A stretch of DNA of 64,000 nt from assembly GCA_020740775.1 (NCBI GenBank), contig JAHEWK010000019.1, positions 310,001 to 374,000 on the forward strand. Direction: 5' to 3'. This document shows positions 35,834 through 46,848 of the stretch, in pieces (positions within the stretch are counted from its first letter, which is position 1; each line of letters starts with the position of its first letter). The DNA comes from Ilyonectria destructans (lineage: Eukaryota > Ascomycota > Sordariomycetes > Hypocreales > Nectriaceae). The notes below the pieces were generated by a model. That model was not told the origin of the DNA. It worked only from the letters and a program-made list of their open reading frames with translations, and did not search any database. Both the position numbers and the translations under genes were made by a program.

Positions 35834-36830
35834 TGAGGAAAATCTTTTACAGGAGAGAGTTGTGTTCCAGCTTTCAATAATGTTTTGGACGCATCAAGAT
35901 CCCGCTGGAAATATGTCATCTTCGGTCCTCGTTTACTACACGGCAGTCATGGGGATACAACGGCGTTCCCTCGCCTACAATTCGGCGCATAACTCTACAT
36001 ATGTATTAGCAGCGTTGATTTGGGTTGGCCGGCTCTTATTCCTCGAATATGCTCTGCCGGTCTACAGCTATGCTACCCTCGCCTACAAATGGCCATCCCG
36101 GGATTAATATCTATTACAATCTGACCGTTGCAATTTAATTCGCAAGAAGTACCTTATCTGGGGTTGCCACTCTATTCGGGGAAATTATCAAGCTTAAAGT
36201 ATTTACTAAGTTAATTATTAAAAGGGATAGTATACTAGGAAATCTTTTCTAGGCTTCAGATGGGCGATTATTTATAATTAGATATAATAGAAAGTTTAAG
36301 CTCTCTGAAGTTTATAAGATCTATTATAATACTACTATACTTATATAAGAGTGAGTAAATAAGATAATATTAGGGCTGGAAGTAGATATTAATATAAGTA
36401 ATATTTAAGATAATCTAACTTACTGAAAAGCTAAATAGTCTTTTATTTAAAATACTAAGAATAAGCTAGTCGATATATAGAAAGTACTGGCAAATAGACT
36501 TAAGTTATCCAGCTTTTATAGCAAACCTTTCGTTAAGAGTATAGACTGGCAAATTGAGACCTATATAGTATATCTCGATGCTGGTATAGACCTCAGCAAG
36601 TTGGTATTTGCTGCATCGCACTTTTCTGGTAGGTTACCCAGTAGAGGCACCGAGATGACCACCGTTCGATATATCAATACGACACTGGCCATACGAAACG
36701 TCTTCTTTCGTGGGGGACAAATGATCATCATCGTCAGCTACAACAGAGCAAGGGCATCAAACAACTACGCCTTCTACATCGTCCGATACCTTCCCTGAGA
36801 GCTTAGCCAAAGCCTCTTGAAATAATAGGT
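35787..36830 (+). pseudogene. RIP-degraded relic of a RecQ/telomere-linked-helicase-associated protein
   Basis: The frame begins clean (FQLSIMFWTH, then YYTAVMGIQ and YVLAALIWVGRLLFLEYALP with YKWPS) and becomes RIP-ridden after 36107. It is readable again at 36590-36800: SGRLPSRGTEMTTVRYIN, then RNVFFRGGQMIIIVSYN and YIVRYLP. This order (PxRGTE, RN-F, Y-K, RYLP) is what I recall from the large proteins that carry a RecQ-like helicase downstream in fungal telomere-linked (TLH) genes. The helicase itself is not here, because a Copia relic on the other strand begins about 36860. The family call comes from memory of motif order and is moderate. Confidence 0.5.
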
Positions 36831-36859
36831 TATATAGGTAAATTGCTATTCTGCCAATT

Positions 36860-37960
36860 TCTGGCCACACTTAATAAGGGAGCTTAGCTCCTGTCTGCAT
36901 AGCCTTTTCTTTATATTTTCTCATACCCCCTGAGCGTTCGACACTGCCGTTCTGGGCTTGTGTGTCTGGTGCTGAGGGCTGGGGGATAATTGTTCTATCT
37001 CTCAGGAAGTCTCTAACCTTCAGCTTGGCCTCTATAATCTCGTTATCGCATTCAATAACTCTGACCTTGAGGCCATATTGGGCTTCTATATAATTGAGGA
37101 AGGATTTAAAAGCTGTAATAATCGCTTCTGCTGTCTGAGCTGTAAGGTAATAATCCCAGATGTATCCAGTAGCTCGATAGGTCAATAACACCTATAAGAT
37201 ATAGCCGTCTATACCTTCTTTATAGTCATAGAAGTCAACAGCAATACGCTAGCCGGCAATTAATCAGACTATCTTAGGGGGCATCTGACCTGCCTCTTGA
37301 CCTTCGATATCCTACAGGCGTCGCATTCAACGGTGGTTGGACCTCAAATCACACCCCCTAAGAGACTGAGACCAAGTATTCAAGAGCTTATAGTCCCGGG
37401 TATCCTGGGCGGTTGTATCAGCGAATAGCTTCTCCTGTTAATGGAACCCTTTTGGTATAGGAGTTGAATTTGTGGGCTGCCAAAGCTGCTGGGGTCGTAG
37501 CTGCTATTTGATATTTAATGACGTATTGGCTGTGTATATCTTAAATCGGGCATACAAGTGTTTAATCGAGCCACCAGAGGGTCTTTAGGTCGTATCGATT
37601 ATCCCAGTACAGGACTTCCCTTCATAGTTATCATAGAGAGACTAATGTCACAAGGAGTCGAGTGTAGTAGGCGACATCTTCGAGTGATAGGGCTTGAGTT
37701 TCTTTGAGCCTGCCAGTTACGGTTCCGTAGCCTAAGATAGGTAGTTTTCGGTCTCCAGCCTAGATGAAGTCACCTGGAATAGCCGGTTGAAGGCTAGCTA
37801 GCCTATTGGGCGCAATTGAACTTCCTCAAATTTACAGTAGCATTGGGACAACCGGGTTTCTGCCACGCCTCGACGTAGTGGTTGCAGGCCGTCACACTTC
37901 TTTAGCGCCCGCAATATATCCCACCGGCATATATGGCATTTAATTAGTTTTTCCTGGAGC
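36860..37960 (-). pseudogene. Copia-type retrotransposon polyprotein relic (protease to integrase)
   Basis: Reading leftwards: GYGTV-GRLK-TQALSLEDVAY, typical of the Copia protease/pre-integrase region, then a cysteine-containing pre-integrase segment near 37320, then the integrase core. RIAVDFYDYKEGIDGYI holds the first catalytic Asp. A longer clean stretch at 37191-36871 has YLTAQTAEAII, IECDNEI with the second Asp and NG-ERSGG with the catalytic Glu. Stops are mostly RIP type. No LTRs belonging to it were found nearby. It abuts the TLH-like relic on the left and unassigned DNA on the right. Confidence 0.75.
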
Positions 37961-38859
37961 ATATTGGAGGAGTCAGTTGTTTCTCTGAAAATTAAACAGC
38001 AGTACCACTACGTGCCGCTGAAATGGGCGGTTGCGTGGGAACGGGATCCCACACGCTGCCCAGCAGTAGAAAACGAAATGAGCAACTCTGAAATGCTTCA
38101 TCGGTATGCTGACAAGCTTCCAGTATATGAAGCCCTCGAGCTGCCCGGTTTGTTTATCCTTACCTTCCTGTTAGAGCCTTTCTGCCCACGACCGTATGAA
38201 ATTGAGCGCCATACTGTCCGGATCACATGGGTGGCTGGAATGTCTCGTCTTGGATAGCTGCCTAATTGAACACACCGCCAAACCATGACAACTCTCTCGT
38301 TATGGATATTTCCAAGTACGCAGCAGAGGCGGATAGTTATGATAAATTATCCGCCTTCCAGATATTTCGATTTTTCGAAGGCATGGTCCTACCACAAACG
38401 ACGATTGCGATCGCCTTGCCGCGGACGTTTTGTGCTATCCCGTCGCCCCGACGCCAGTACAGGACGCGCCCAGCTATACTGTGGCAGCAGCTGACTCCAA
38501 CCAGGTGCCTAAGGTGGTCTAATTTCGGTCTAAAAAGTTGGATATAGAGCTCATTAAGCTTGCAAAATAATCTTACGGGGATTTCGTCGCCAACTGCCAG
38601 CCCCATAGTATAATACTAGGGGATGTCTATACCAACGTGTGGGATCTTGTTCTGGGGCCCGCGTTTTATTAAGTTCGCCGTCAGTTTCTTGCCCTTAATA
38701 TTGGGATAGAATAGCACCAATATCGAACTGTAGAGGACTTTATAAGGTCTGTCTGTTGATATATACTCTACTAAGATTTTTATTAACCAAACGACTTTAG
38801 ATTCTTTGCTTCGGTGTGGAATAATAAGCTATCGGTTGAGCAGCCTCCTGGCTTACTGA
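37961..38859. other. Unassigned; may include upstream parts of the phosphotransferase gene
   Basis: Two plus-strand frames (37964-38257 and 38266-38547) read partly like protein but show no motif I recognise. The first has ordinary composition and could be an exon of the following phosphotransferase-like relic. I could not build a consistent gene model. Confidence 0.3.
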
Positions 38860-39330
38860 GTATTATGGCATCCTCGACCAAGTCTCCCATGGCCTGCCTG
38901 AAAGTTGCAAGCTAAGTTGGACGAGGTCCGGCAGGGGCTTCCACTTCTCTTCCGGCCTGGCTATCCCATGACTTTCCAACATGACGACCTCTTGGAGAAC
39001 AACATCCACGTGGACGAGGCCACAGGACGCACCACAGGCGTCGACGATTGGCCGGATGCCATAATTGCCCCATTTGGCGTTTCTCTTGACGGCCCTGAGA
39101 CTATACTTGGCGTTCAGACTCTGACTAGTTGGCACTTTCGTCTAGCCATCTTAGCCTCCGGGAGCGATTCTGGCAAACCTTCTACGAGGATATTGGGAAC
39201 GTCTCGGAGGGGATCGGCGTTCAATTGAAGTTGCAAGGCTGTTTGGATTGTTTCGGACCCGTGGCTTTGAAGAAAAGGGCAAGGCAATCGTATATCTCGA
39301 GGCGCTATGTTTGCTTTAGATCGTGTGTTT
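38860..39330 (+). pseudogene. Aminoglycoside-phosphotransferase/choline-kinase-like gene, C-terminal fragment
   Basis: The kinase-like APH fold of fungal proteins is visible: YGILDQVSHGLPE, then in a second frame LDEVRQGLPLLF and the catalytic region MTFQHDDLLENNIHVD, followed by TGVDDWPDAIIAPFGVSL, and in further frames LRERFWQTFYEDIG and ARLFGLFRT-GFE-KG. In the family the catalytic motif is HGDL...N and the metal site is DWxxA; here HDDL and DDWPDA are changed. At least three frame changes in 470 bp mark it as a pseudogene, although one or two could be introns. The N-lobe is not recognised upstream. Confidence 0.7.
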
Positions 39331-40046
39331 GTTGTCGATACTGCTCGGGAAATCTCAATCCTGCGTATTTCCTGTAACCTTTAGTTTCCAAGAAATATTC
39401 TATATACTTATATATATCGATATTTGTGGACACATGCATTCACGTACATACATCACCCGTTAGACGCATAGGCAATACATCGATACAGTGCACGTATATT
39501 TGTCTGATAATTGTATCGCTATTTAAGGATAGTGTTGTGACTTAATCAAAAGCTAGCTAGGTAGTAAGGCCCGTAGAGAAAAGATAACAGCAGCACAAAT
39601 GGCTGTAACGAACGTAAACCCATGCAACATCTGTCCAGTAATCGGAATGGTCTGGCATGAGTTGGTATTGGTATGGTATATACCGTCAAGACCTCGTATG
39701 GTTTGAGGAGATCTCAATACCACAAGAACAGGCCAAAAATACTAACAATTGAACATGGGTAAAAAGAAAAAGTGACTGTGATCTCTCTGGATGGTGGTCA
39801 CAATGATGAAGGTGGACAGTCTAACCTGCTGTAACCAAAACCTTCCATACCAATCTCAATAACCGACTAATTGAGTTGAGCCAATAGTCCTAAAGCAAGG
39901 CGGAGCTTCCTGTTGAAGGCAGCCCGCCGGTGATGATTCCTTTCTGGCAAAAGCAAGGAATGTAACAACGTCCAGTAGCCCCAAAGTCCAAAAATCCTGA
40001 CACAGTACTCTATTGTAGAGCCTGGTAGCAAACTATCCTCTGAAAG
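39331..40046. other. No gene recognised
   Basis: About 700 bp between two convergent relics. It includes TA/CA-rich stretches near 39400-39540 and nothing that looks coding on either strand. Confidence 0.5.
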
Positions 40047-40607
40047 CTAGCGGGTGCTTCTGTGGTTTGGTTTGGTTTTGTCATTGAGGTACATCAGCTG
40101 ATCGTAGGTTAACTGCGGCAGTTCTTTTAGCAGCTGCCTGACATTCTCCTCCTCTAGCAGCTCTCGCCTCGTATGTAAGATCTTTACACCGGCTGTTCGC
40201 ATTCCTTGGTCCTCTTCTATTGTGGCGATGTATGCTTCTCGCAAGGCATCCAGTAGGTAGGGTGACCTCCAGTCTTATAGGGCTGCTGCTTCAAACTTCC
40301 CTAGTGATAAAGCCTTTATGGGAGGAATATCGTATTTCTCGGCGAGTGTGTATGCTTTGATATGGAGGACCAAGTCAGAATCATTGGGGCCAGTATTATC
40401 TGAGGGTGAATTGGGAGCTTCATCTTTCTGTACAACTCCAATTTCGGCGTTCAGGCTAGAAGTGCAACGAGTATTATTGTAATCCCGTCGGTAGAAGAAT
40501 TGAACGGTACAATCAACTGATAGGGGGTCATCATCTAGGAAATTGAAGGAGTTCGTGGGAGTATGTGTGCTACAGTCGCCCGATTTATCCCGGTTAACGT
40601 CCTGGTG
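40047..40607 (-). pseudogene. BTB/POZ-domain gene, 5' part removed by an LTR
   Basis: Reading leftwards from the LTR edge at 40607: NSFNFLDDDPLSVDCTVQFF followed by YRRDY, then LHIKAYTLAEKYDIPPIKAL, then, after an in-frame TAA, DWRSPYLLDALREAYIAT and RELLEEENVRQLLKELPQL. This is the second half of the BTB domain plus the C-terminal region of the common short fungal BTB proteins. The TAA (near 40275) sits where a Gln would be expected, a single CAA to TAA change. The first half of the domain, including the start codon, is absent: the reading frame runs straight into the LTR at 40608. The gene was therefore cut by the element or by a rearrangement at it. Confidence 0.8.
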
Positions 40608-40768
40608 TGATGCGTATGTTATGTGGACCATGGGGGTCAGGTTGTGTGTAGAAAGTATGATGTCTTGTCTATGGATAAGCTGAGCAGATTGTCTTATATG
40701 ACGGCTAACTGCTCAGTAGATGCCTGGCTTGCCAGGCATCCCCAGGGTACGGCTAGCTGCACGCATCA
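40608..40768 (-). mobile_element. Solo LTR of the chromovirus B family, 161 bp
   Basis: Same length and sequence as the LTRs at 62556-62716 and 55146-55306, and less RIP-mutated than either (ends TGATGCGTA and ACGCATCA). It contains a 22-bp inverted repeat with a 2-base loop (40719-40740) and a wider pair CTGAGCAG/CTGCTCAG. The flanking pentamers TGGTG and AAGAT do not match, so there is no TSD. Left of it is a BTB gene, right of it a transposase cut in mid-domain. This suggests the LTR was a recombination point between two loci. Orientation is given relative to element B. Confidence 0.88.
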
Positions 40769-42562
40769 AAGATGCCTATTTTTGGCTATGCCAACAACTT
40801 AATTCCTGCCGACGAGATCTTCACCTTCCACCTCCATCTGTAGTTATTACAGATAAGGAAAAAGCTCTGAAGAACGCACTTAACCGAGTTTTTCCTACTG
40901 CACAGCAACAACTCTGTGTGTGGCACATCAACGCTAATATGAGGGCAAAAATTAGATCACGATGGAATTCCGATGACCCTGATGACCTCGATGATGATTC
41001 CCTCTGTTCCGATACCGATGATGCACCTGAAGCTGCCACCGTGGCCTCATCAGCTCTGAATGATTCACATGTGCAAGAACATGACTCCCTGACCCGCTCA
41101 GTCTCGCAGCCAGCCTCGCCTGACGATGATGAGCTACACAGTCGCCAAGGGATGTTTGAGGCCTGGAAATGCGTTGTGTATGCCCCTACAGAGGCAGACT
41201 TCGAGGCTCGATGGAAGAAGCTAAATGACACATATCCCCTTCAGCATCACACCCTTAGTTATATCTCTAAATAATATATGGCTTGGCGGCATCAGTGGGC
41301 TAAGTGTTTCATCGATAACTATCGCAACTTTGGCCAGCGGGTTAACAGCCCAATAGAGACTGCACACAAAGATGTAGAGTCCTTCCTTATCACTGGAACT
41401 GGTGATCTTCTGCATCTCCACCAGGCCCTCGAGGCGATGCTAGATAAGAAGAAGCGAGATTACATCCAGCGCGCCGCAGAGATGATGTCACACTGAGTGG
41501 ATAGGATCAGGATGATGATGATGAAAGCTCTTGATTTCCTATCTACGAAGGGCTAGGGATCGGTCTTATAGATGAAGATGAGGGCGGCCTCCAGCAGCCT
41601 CCGGGCCCGAGGTCCGGAGGTCTGAGACCGGAGGACCCACCTGCCGGGGGTCTGAGACCCGGTCCGGACCGGATTCCTAGCAGCCGGTCTGGAAGCCGTT
41701 CCAGGCGTCGTACGATGATCCCAAAATGTGACAGATGAATATGCGTATCCGACTCAAGTTTCTGCGCCGCGAATGGCTTCGTGATGTCAATACACAGGTT
41801 TCCTATGTCGCAGTTGACTTAATGGCTCACCAGGCCCGTCTCGCGATGGCGGCACATCTCACACCTAAGAATCCGCGGCTGAAGCTTCTTTCGATGTGTA
41901 CGGGCAGATTTACGCAGCAGTTTGTACTCCCGTGTGCCCATCGTATCCTGGAGCGGCTTGAGGCCAAAGAAAGCATCCAAAAGGATGATATTCATCCACG
42001 CTGGTGGCTTGAGAAGCCTTTGGTAGGAAAATGCGATATTTACGCGTGAAATGTACTAATTTCTATCTGCTAGGACTTCGAAGAGCCACTCCTCCGAATC
42101 CGAGACCCTTATATTGCTCAGAACCTTCGTGGCCGACCCCGATCCACGATAAATCAGAAGACCGCTGTTCCATTGAACCTCAGCTCTCTGTATAGCAGCG
42201 AGACTACAAGATCGTCAGCATCTTCATCAACGCGGTCGTCAACACCGTCGTCAACAGCCTCATCTGCCGTAAGGCAGAGCCAGAGCCAGAACAGCACACG
42301 CCGGCTGAATCCGAGTATCCGCCGGACCCTTACGCAAGCCGAGATCGAGGCGAATACAGTCACATCACTGACTTCAACAGCGTCATCGAGTCGATCACGA
42401 ACAGCTACAAATACTAGGGGAAGGGGAACACGAGGCAGACGCGGAAAGCGAACCCGGGCTAGCTCGCGGCTCTCAGCATCCGCAACACCAACGCAATCTG
42501 ACGATAGCCTCATCCCGGCTACTCAGGCAGCCATACGAGACGAGATTGTGGTCAGATCCTAA
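40769..42562 (+). pseudogene. Mutator-like (MULE) transposase, 5'-truncated and split by a solo LTR
   Basis: The frame enters from the LTR in the middle of the transposase core: VVITDKEKALKNALNRVFPT followed by QQQLCVWHINANM, the MULE DDE region with the conserved C-x2-H. An acidic, Ser-rich insert follows, then WKKLNDTYP, then an in-frame TAA at 41272 (Gln expected) and WRHQWAKCFIDNYRNFGQRVNSPIE. At 41486-41733 a solo LTR interrupts the reading; taking out the LTR and one TSD copy restores the frame. The C-terminal domain follows, then a 51-bp intron (42023-42073, branch-like TACTAAT) and an exon ending in a Ser/Arg/Thr-rich tail at 42562. The layout resembles fungal MULEs such as Hop. It is dead through truncation, insertion and stop. 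Confidence 0.82.
41486..41733 (-). mobile_element. Solo LTR (TGTCACA...TGTGACA family), 248 bp, TSD GATGA
   Basis: Reverse complement of the family at 23150-23399, with the same short inverted ends. GATGA flanks both sides (41481-41485 and 41734-41738). Its internal GC-rich part (GGTCTGAGACCGGAGG type motifs) is shared with the other copy. It lies inside the MULE transposase reading frame and no internal retrotransposon sequence is present. Confidence 0.9.
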
Positions 42563-43524
42563 GACCTAGGCTGAGTGACTTTTTGCATTGTTCTTGGTCT
42601 CCCCTTGCTGTCATAGAATTTTCGGTATGTAAAGGGGAACATTAGGAAATAAGGGGGAAATTACGACATTTCACGTGACGAGCTGTATGAGTAGCAATAA
42701 GGGGCTGTATGAATAGCACGACTCATTGAGAACGGCCTGCCCGAACATGAACGAGTGTGCAGCCTAAGCTATAGGTCGTTGTGCCTAAATATTTTCGAAA
42801 GATGCATTTATTAGACCATCCTGGCAAACTGTGCTCGGCGGAGGCTCCAGGATGCAGTGCTGAGCTTGTTGGGAAGGATTGCCGACTTGGTGGGCTCCTT
42901 GCGCTTGGGCGTGGCGCTGTGGCAGTATGCATGCTGTCACTGCATTCGAACGTGTCGAATTTGGGCATGAATCAGGGACACCGCCGACTTACGCTTGTTT
43001 TCATGCTCCGCCCAATACGGACCATGGGATTTGCGGGGGTAGGTGATCTAAACTCTAGCACCAATGATAACTATGCGGAATATCCCGTGGTGCTAGCACA
43101 GGTTCCATAATTCCTATCAAATAAGATTGATGGGCGGAATCGACGAAGCACATGCTTGACTGAGTGTAATTCGATATCCTGGCCAAGAAGAAGACGTTTC
43201 TGTCTAGCATCGCCAGGGGCAAGTACGTCAACACCGATGCGCTCCTGGAGCACAGAGTATACGCGGCGCGGCCTTCGGTATGGTCGTTTGGCGCCACGCT
43301 AAAGCCAACTTGTATTTCTAGATTTCTGTTGCGCGAAAGTATCAATATCTTGGGTAGAATCTATTATATCAAACACAAGATGTTTCCAGCATAACAGGTA
43401 GACAGGCGAGTCATTTACTAGAATAGCTACTGATATGACTTGGTATTTTGTGAAGTGTTGGCCTTTCGTATCCCTTTGACTACAGTAAGACAACACTTAC
43501 ACTAGTAGCAGGGATATAAACTAA
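42563..43524. other. Right flank of the MULE; no gene recognised
   Basis: The first 150 bases are probably the MULE 3' untranslated region. Several open frames exist (42781-43110 plus, 43055-43345 minus) but none shows a motif I know. A MULE terminal inverted repeat cannot be verified because the left end is lost. Confidence 0.35.
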
Positions 43525-43617
43525 TGTTGGATTCACCAGCTGCGCCATTTTGGGCAAAAGGTTTAGGGTACCCCACTTATATTTACAGCTTGGAATTATC
43601 CAGTATATAACCCAACA
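43525..43617. mobile_element. 93-bp mini-element (TGTTGGATT...CCCAACA) with TSD ACTAA
   Basis: It begins TGTTGGATTC, ends ACCCAACA and is flanked by ACTAA on both sides (43520-43524 and 43618-43622). The ends resemble those of the solo LTR that starts six bases further on, but the inside is different and far too short for a normal LTR. It could be a solo LTR shortened by deletion or an unrelated non-autonomous element. Confidence 0.5.
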
Positions 43618-43623
43618 ACTAAC

Positions 43624-43869
43624 TGTTGGATTGAGACCTCATGTGGCGACATAATATGCATCTCTATGCTATGTGGAATCAACTAGAAGCTGCTTGCTAA
43701 GCCGGTGGCAATAGGGAGCAACTTTCATCTTTGGTGGCGATATTCCTATCCCTTTGAGTATAAAATAGGGCCTCTATGACCCTCAATTAATGGGGAAACA
43801 ACCTTCTTAATTTACATCATTTCGATGAATAACTCTGGCTATTGCATATAGCAAACTGTGTATCCAACA
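43624..43869 (+). mobile_element. Copia-type solo LTR, 246 bp, TSD CTAAC
   Basis: It begins TGTTGGATTGAG, ends GTATCCAACA and is flanked by CTAAC (43619-43623 and 43870-43874). The TGTTGGA...TCCAACA ends are usual for Copia LTRs. A TATA box (GTATAAAATAGG, near 43760) lies about two thirds of the way in, as expected for U3/R. No internal element sequence is present. Confidence 0.85.
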
Positions 43870-43874
43870 CTAAC

Positions 43875-46410
43875 TAAAAAGTGAGAAAGATGAGGTACAT
43901 AAAATCCCACCTATTTTATATAATGCCAGAAATCACAGCTCCTGGAGATCTACGTCACAGTATACAACACTTCCTACAGCCACACAGCCTTTTTCAAGTC
44001 AGCCAGCGTACCGCTGATCTCCTGGCCTCTGTGGGGACTCCGGCTGAAGTGTTGCCTTCCGGTAGTCGCAGGGATAACACTAGCCGAAATGACGTGTCTA
44101 CTCATGGCCTGTGCACCACTGGGGCAGCAATGGCACTAGTGCATCATTGACGTTGGAAGCTATTGAAAGTGACAGATACGAATCCTAACGCCACGGGCCG
44201 CTAATATCCAGGCATCATCTGCTGTCCTTAGCGCTTGAAAGACGAAAACCTTGTGGGTGGGTCCATGGGTCGTAATATTGTAGGTTACGGTCGCTTCATT
44301 GGGATGAAGCATTCAGAGGATAAAAGTTGAAAGGGGCGCATATTGATTTTGAGCTAGGTGGCGCTATTCTCTCCGCATTCTCCGAGGGCCTGGCGAGGGG
44401 AAGCAGGTACTGGCGCTACTACCCTGTGATCGACGCTCTCCTCACATGATGCATGTTGGATGCCATTGTGTGGCTTGCGGGAAGGCCGGTACATCGCCCC
44501 GGCGGAGCTGGCCGTGCAGGGGGTCCCGCAATTTGCAGTTGGGACGCTGGGCGCTGGCATGGTCCTGGGTTAGTGACAAACTGTGGCGAGAAGATGATCC
44601 TCGGCCTTGTGACTCTCAATTTCATCAAAGGTCCTGGGTGCATGGATCAGTCGGAGGAGTCTCCGACGAAACGACCATGAGACCAATACGGAGGAACATT
44701 GCAAAAGATTTGTCTCGAGCTAGAGACGCCGCCTCTGTTAATCCTTGCAAAATACCTCAGGATACATAGTAAGCAAAGGTGCTACAAAACACTAACCACT
44801 GTATCCCCTGTCTCTTCAGTGGTTGTAGGGCAGGCAAAGAAATGGCTTACGATCTACAAGTGCCTACACCTAGAACCCGCCACTCCGCACAGCCTGACCT
44901 ACCAGACGTACTCAACGTACCCCCCTAACAGAAAAAGCAACGTGTGGCTTAATGTTGGACAAAACTTTTGTAATGGACTTCCGTAGGGGAATACGGACAA
45001 CTGGCAAACATTCTGATCAACAGCATTTATCCAGGATAGCACTAGAATCGCTTTCATTGTGGGGATTGACTTAAAATCGAGTAATGCTCCGACACACAGA
45101 CAAGCTACGCCGCGTAGCGAGCATGAACCTACTGGGCTAATGCTTCAGCAGACTGACATTGGGTAACATGGCGATGTTGACGACTTCAATAAGCATCTAG
45201 ACACTTGGGCCGAACAATGGTGCACCGCGGAGACCATTAGCGGTTCCGCAATCCCACCATAACCCTAAACGTGTGAGTGATGAAGATCTTCAGCGCTTTG
45301 ATAGGGAATGATCGACAGGCAGGGGGCTACGCCATTCCACAAGCAACCTCCGTGCCGAGTCCCGACTAGTTTGGAAAAGCCGTGCTCTCTGGAAGCTTGC
45401 CTGAAACTCGAGAAGCTTTCTTACCTGAGTCGTCTTCAGGTACCGAAGCCTCTCGGGCTGTTAATGGTGGGCGATTTTCAGACAGGAGGTTTGGGGGATC
45501 CGGGAAGGTTTGAATTCCAGCCAATCTGTGAAGAGGCCGGGCATGCTTGCGGGCGTCACGACCTACTCAAGTCAGTGCTGTATCACTACATCCACACGAG
45601 GGCTAGAGGACTTCAGCTCCTATGACTTAAGCTATTGACTAGCGGCTGAGGATACTCCGACACTATAGGCATAGATACCTATCTGTATCACTATCGTCCT
45701 CCTTTAAATTGTAATGCCTCTTCTGAATGAGACTAGAGTCTGGCTAAAGTTATAGTTATTCCAAGTTTATATCAATCAATATTTAGTTCATTATGATCAC
45801 ACTTCTCTCTCCCAATTTTATCCGCCAAGAGGTCACCGAAGATGACCTTGCTCTTACTTTGCTGGCCTGGGGTTTTACAATCGGCTTTAGATAGCTCACC
45901 ACCTGAATAGCTATAAAGTAAATAAAATAAATTTATAAGAGATGCGGCCTTTTTGTATTCTGTAGTATCTATATCTAGATGATTTAGCTTGAGATTCTTA
46001 TATACCTTATCTTTAGTGTTATCTGCTGGTTTCACTTAAAAGGTATAATTCCCCTAAGGTAAGTATTAATTCCCTATATATTTAATGATTCTTCCTTATA
46101 TAGCCTATATTTCCTATTGCTACTATATATCCAATATATCTGGATAGTTAAGGCACCACTGGGAATACTAATTATACTGGTAATTAAATATGGCAATATA
46201 GTAATTAATACCTGCTGGTTAGAGCAGTTAAGAGTGCCAGAAGGAATCCTCTGGTAATATAATATTTAAAGAAGGTACTAAATATTAAATCTTTTAGTTT
46301 TATTTTTTACTTCTATATTTATAAGCAGTTTAAAAGCACCTTAAGTTATAAAAGAAAATAAGTTAATAACCTTTATAGTTACTATATAGGCTCTTTAAGT
46401 ATACTCTACT
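43875..46410. other. About 2.5 kb without a recognised gene, turning AT-rich at the right
   Basis: 44300-44680 has several overlapping frames on both strands and 45060-45625 looks faintly coding, with frequent stops; neither matches a family I know. A minus frame of 87 codons at 45772-46035 is also unassigned. From 46040 the sequence becomes AT-rich and RIP-like up to chromovirus A. Decayed genes are likely but cannot be named. Confidence 0.35.
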
Positions 46411-46785
46411 TGTCACGGCCCAGGTTGGGACCAGGCGGTCACAACCGGCAGAACCATGTCGTACCTACTTTTTCCGTCTAATCACCTGAGGAGCGTCACG
46501 CTAAGGATCGTGCCTACAATTCTGGACCGTTACGATCCTAGGATCGCTACGATCTAACGCTCTATATAATCTACGAATTATCACCTAGTATATAGATATA
46601 ATTATTTAGTACTTTCATAGAGATAGCCTTACTAGCTATTAATATACTTAGTTATATTAAATCTACTATTCTACTATTACCAGATTGTAACCTATATTAC
46701 TTACTATAACATCCTGATCTACTTGATTATAAATACTACGCCACCGGACCTACTCTATACCCCTAGGTTAGACCCGACTGTTATA
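46411..46785 (+). repeat. 5' LTR of chromovirus A, 375 bp
   Basis: Starts TGTCACGGCC and ends at GTTATA, where the intact form ends GTTACA. It contains a 14-bp palindrome CGATCCTAGGATCG (46533-46546). It is less RIP-mutated at its left end than the 3' LTR. No obvious tRNA primer site is left after it. Confidence 0.93.
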
Positions 46786-46848
46786 TATTAATAGCTCTTA
46801 TTCAGTATATTACTACGTCGACCTAAGCAATATCTTGAATAAGCTAAG

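Noticed and set aside
40608..40631. N-terminus of the BTB protein at ATG 40631
   Set aside because: Those codons are LTR sequence. The true N-terminus is missing.
40720..41274. A gene starting at ATG 40720
   Set aside because: The first codons lie inside the LTR hairpin. The protein is the middle of a MULE transposase entered by chance from the LTR.
41486..41733. MITE with short terminal inverted repeats
   Set aside because: TG...CA ends, a 5-bp duplication and, in the same-family copy at 23150, a TATA-like box fit a solo LTR better than a DNA-transposon MITE.
44300..44770. Biosynthetic or transporter gene near 44.5 kb
   Set aside because: Overlapping frames on both strands are GC-driven, contain stops and show no recognisable motif.
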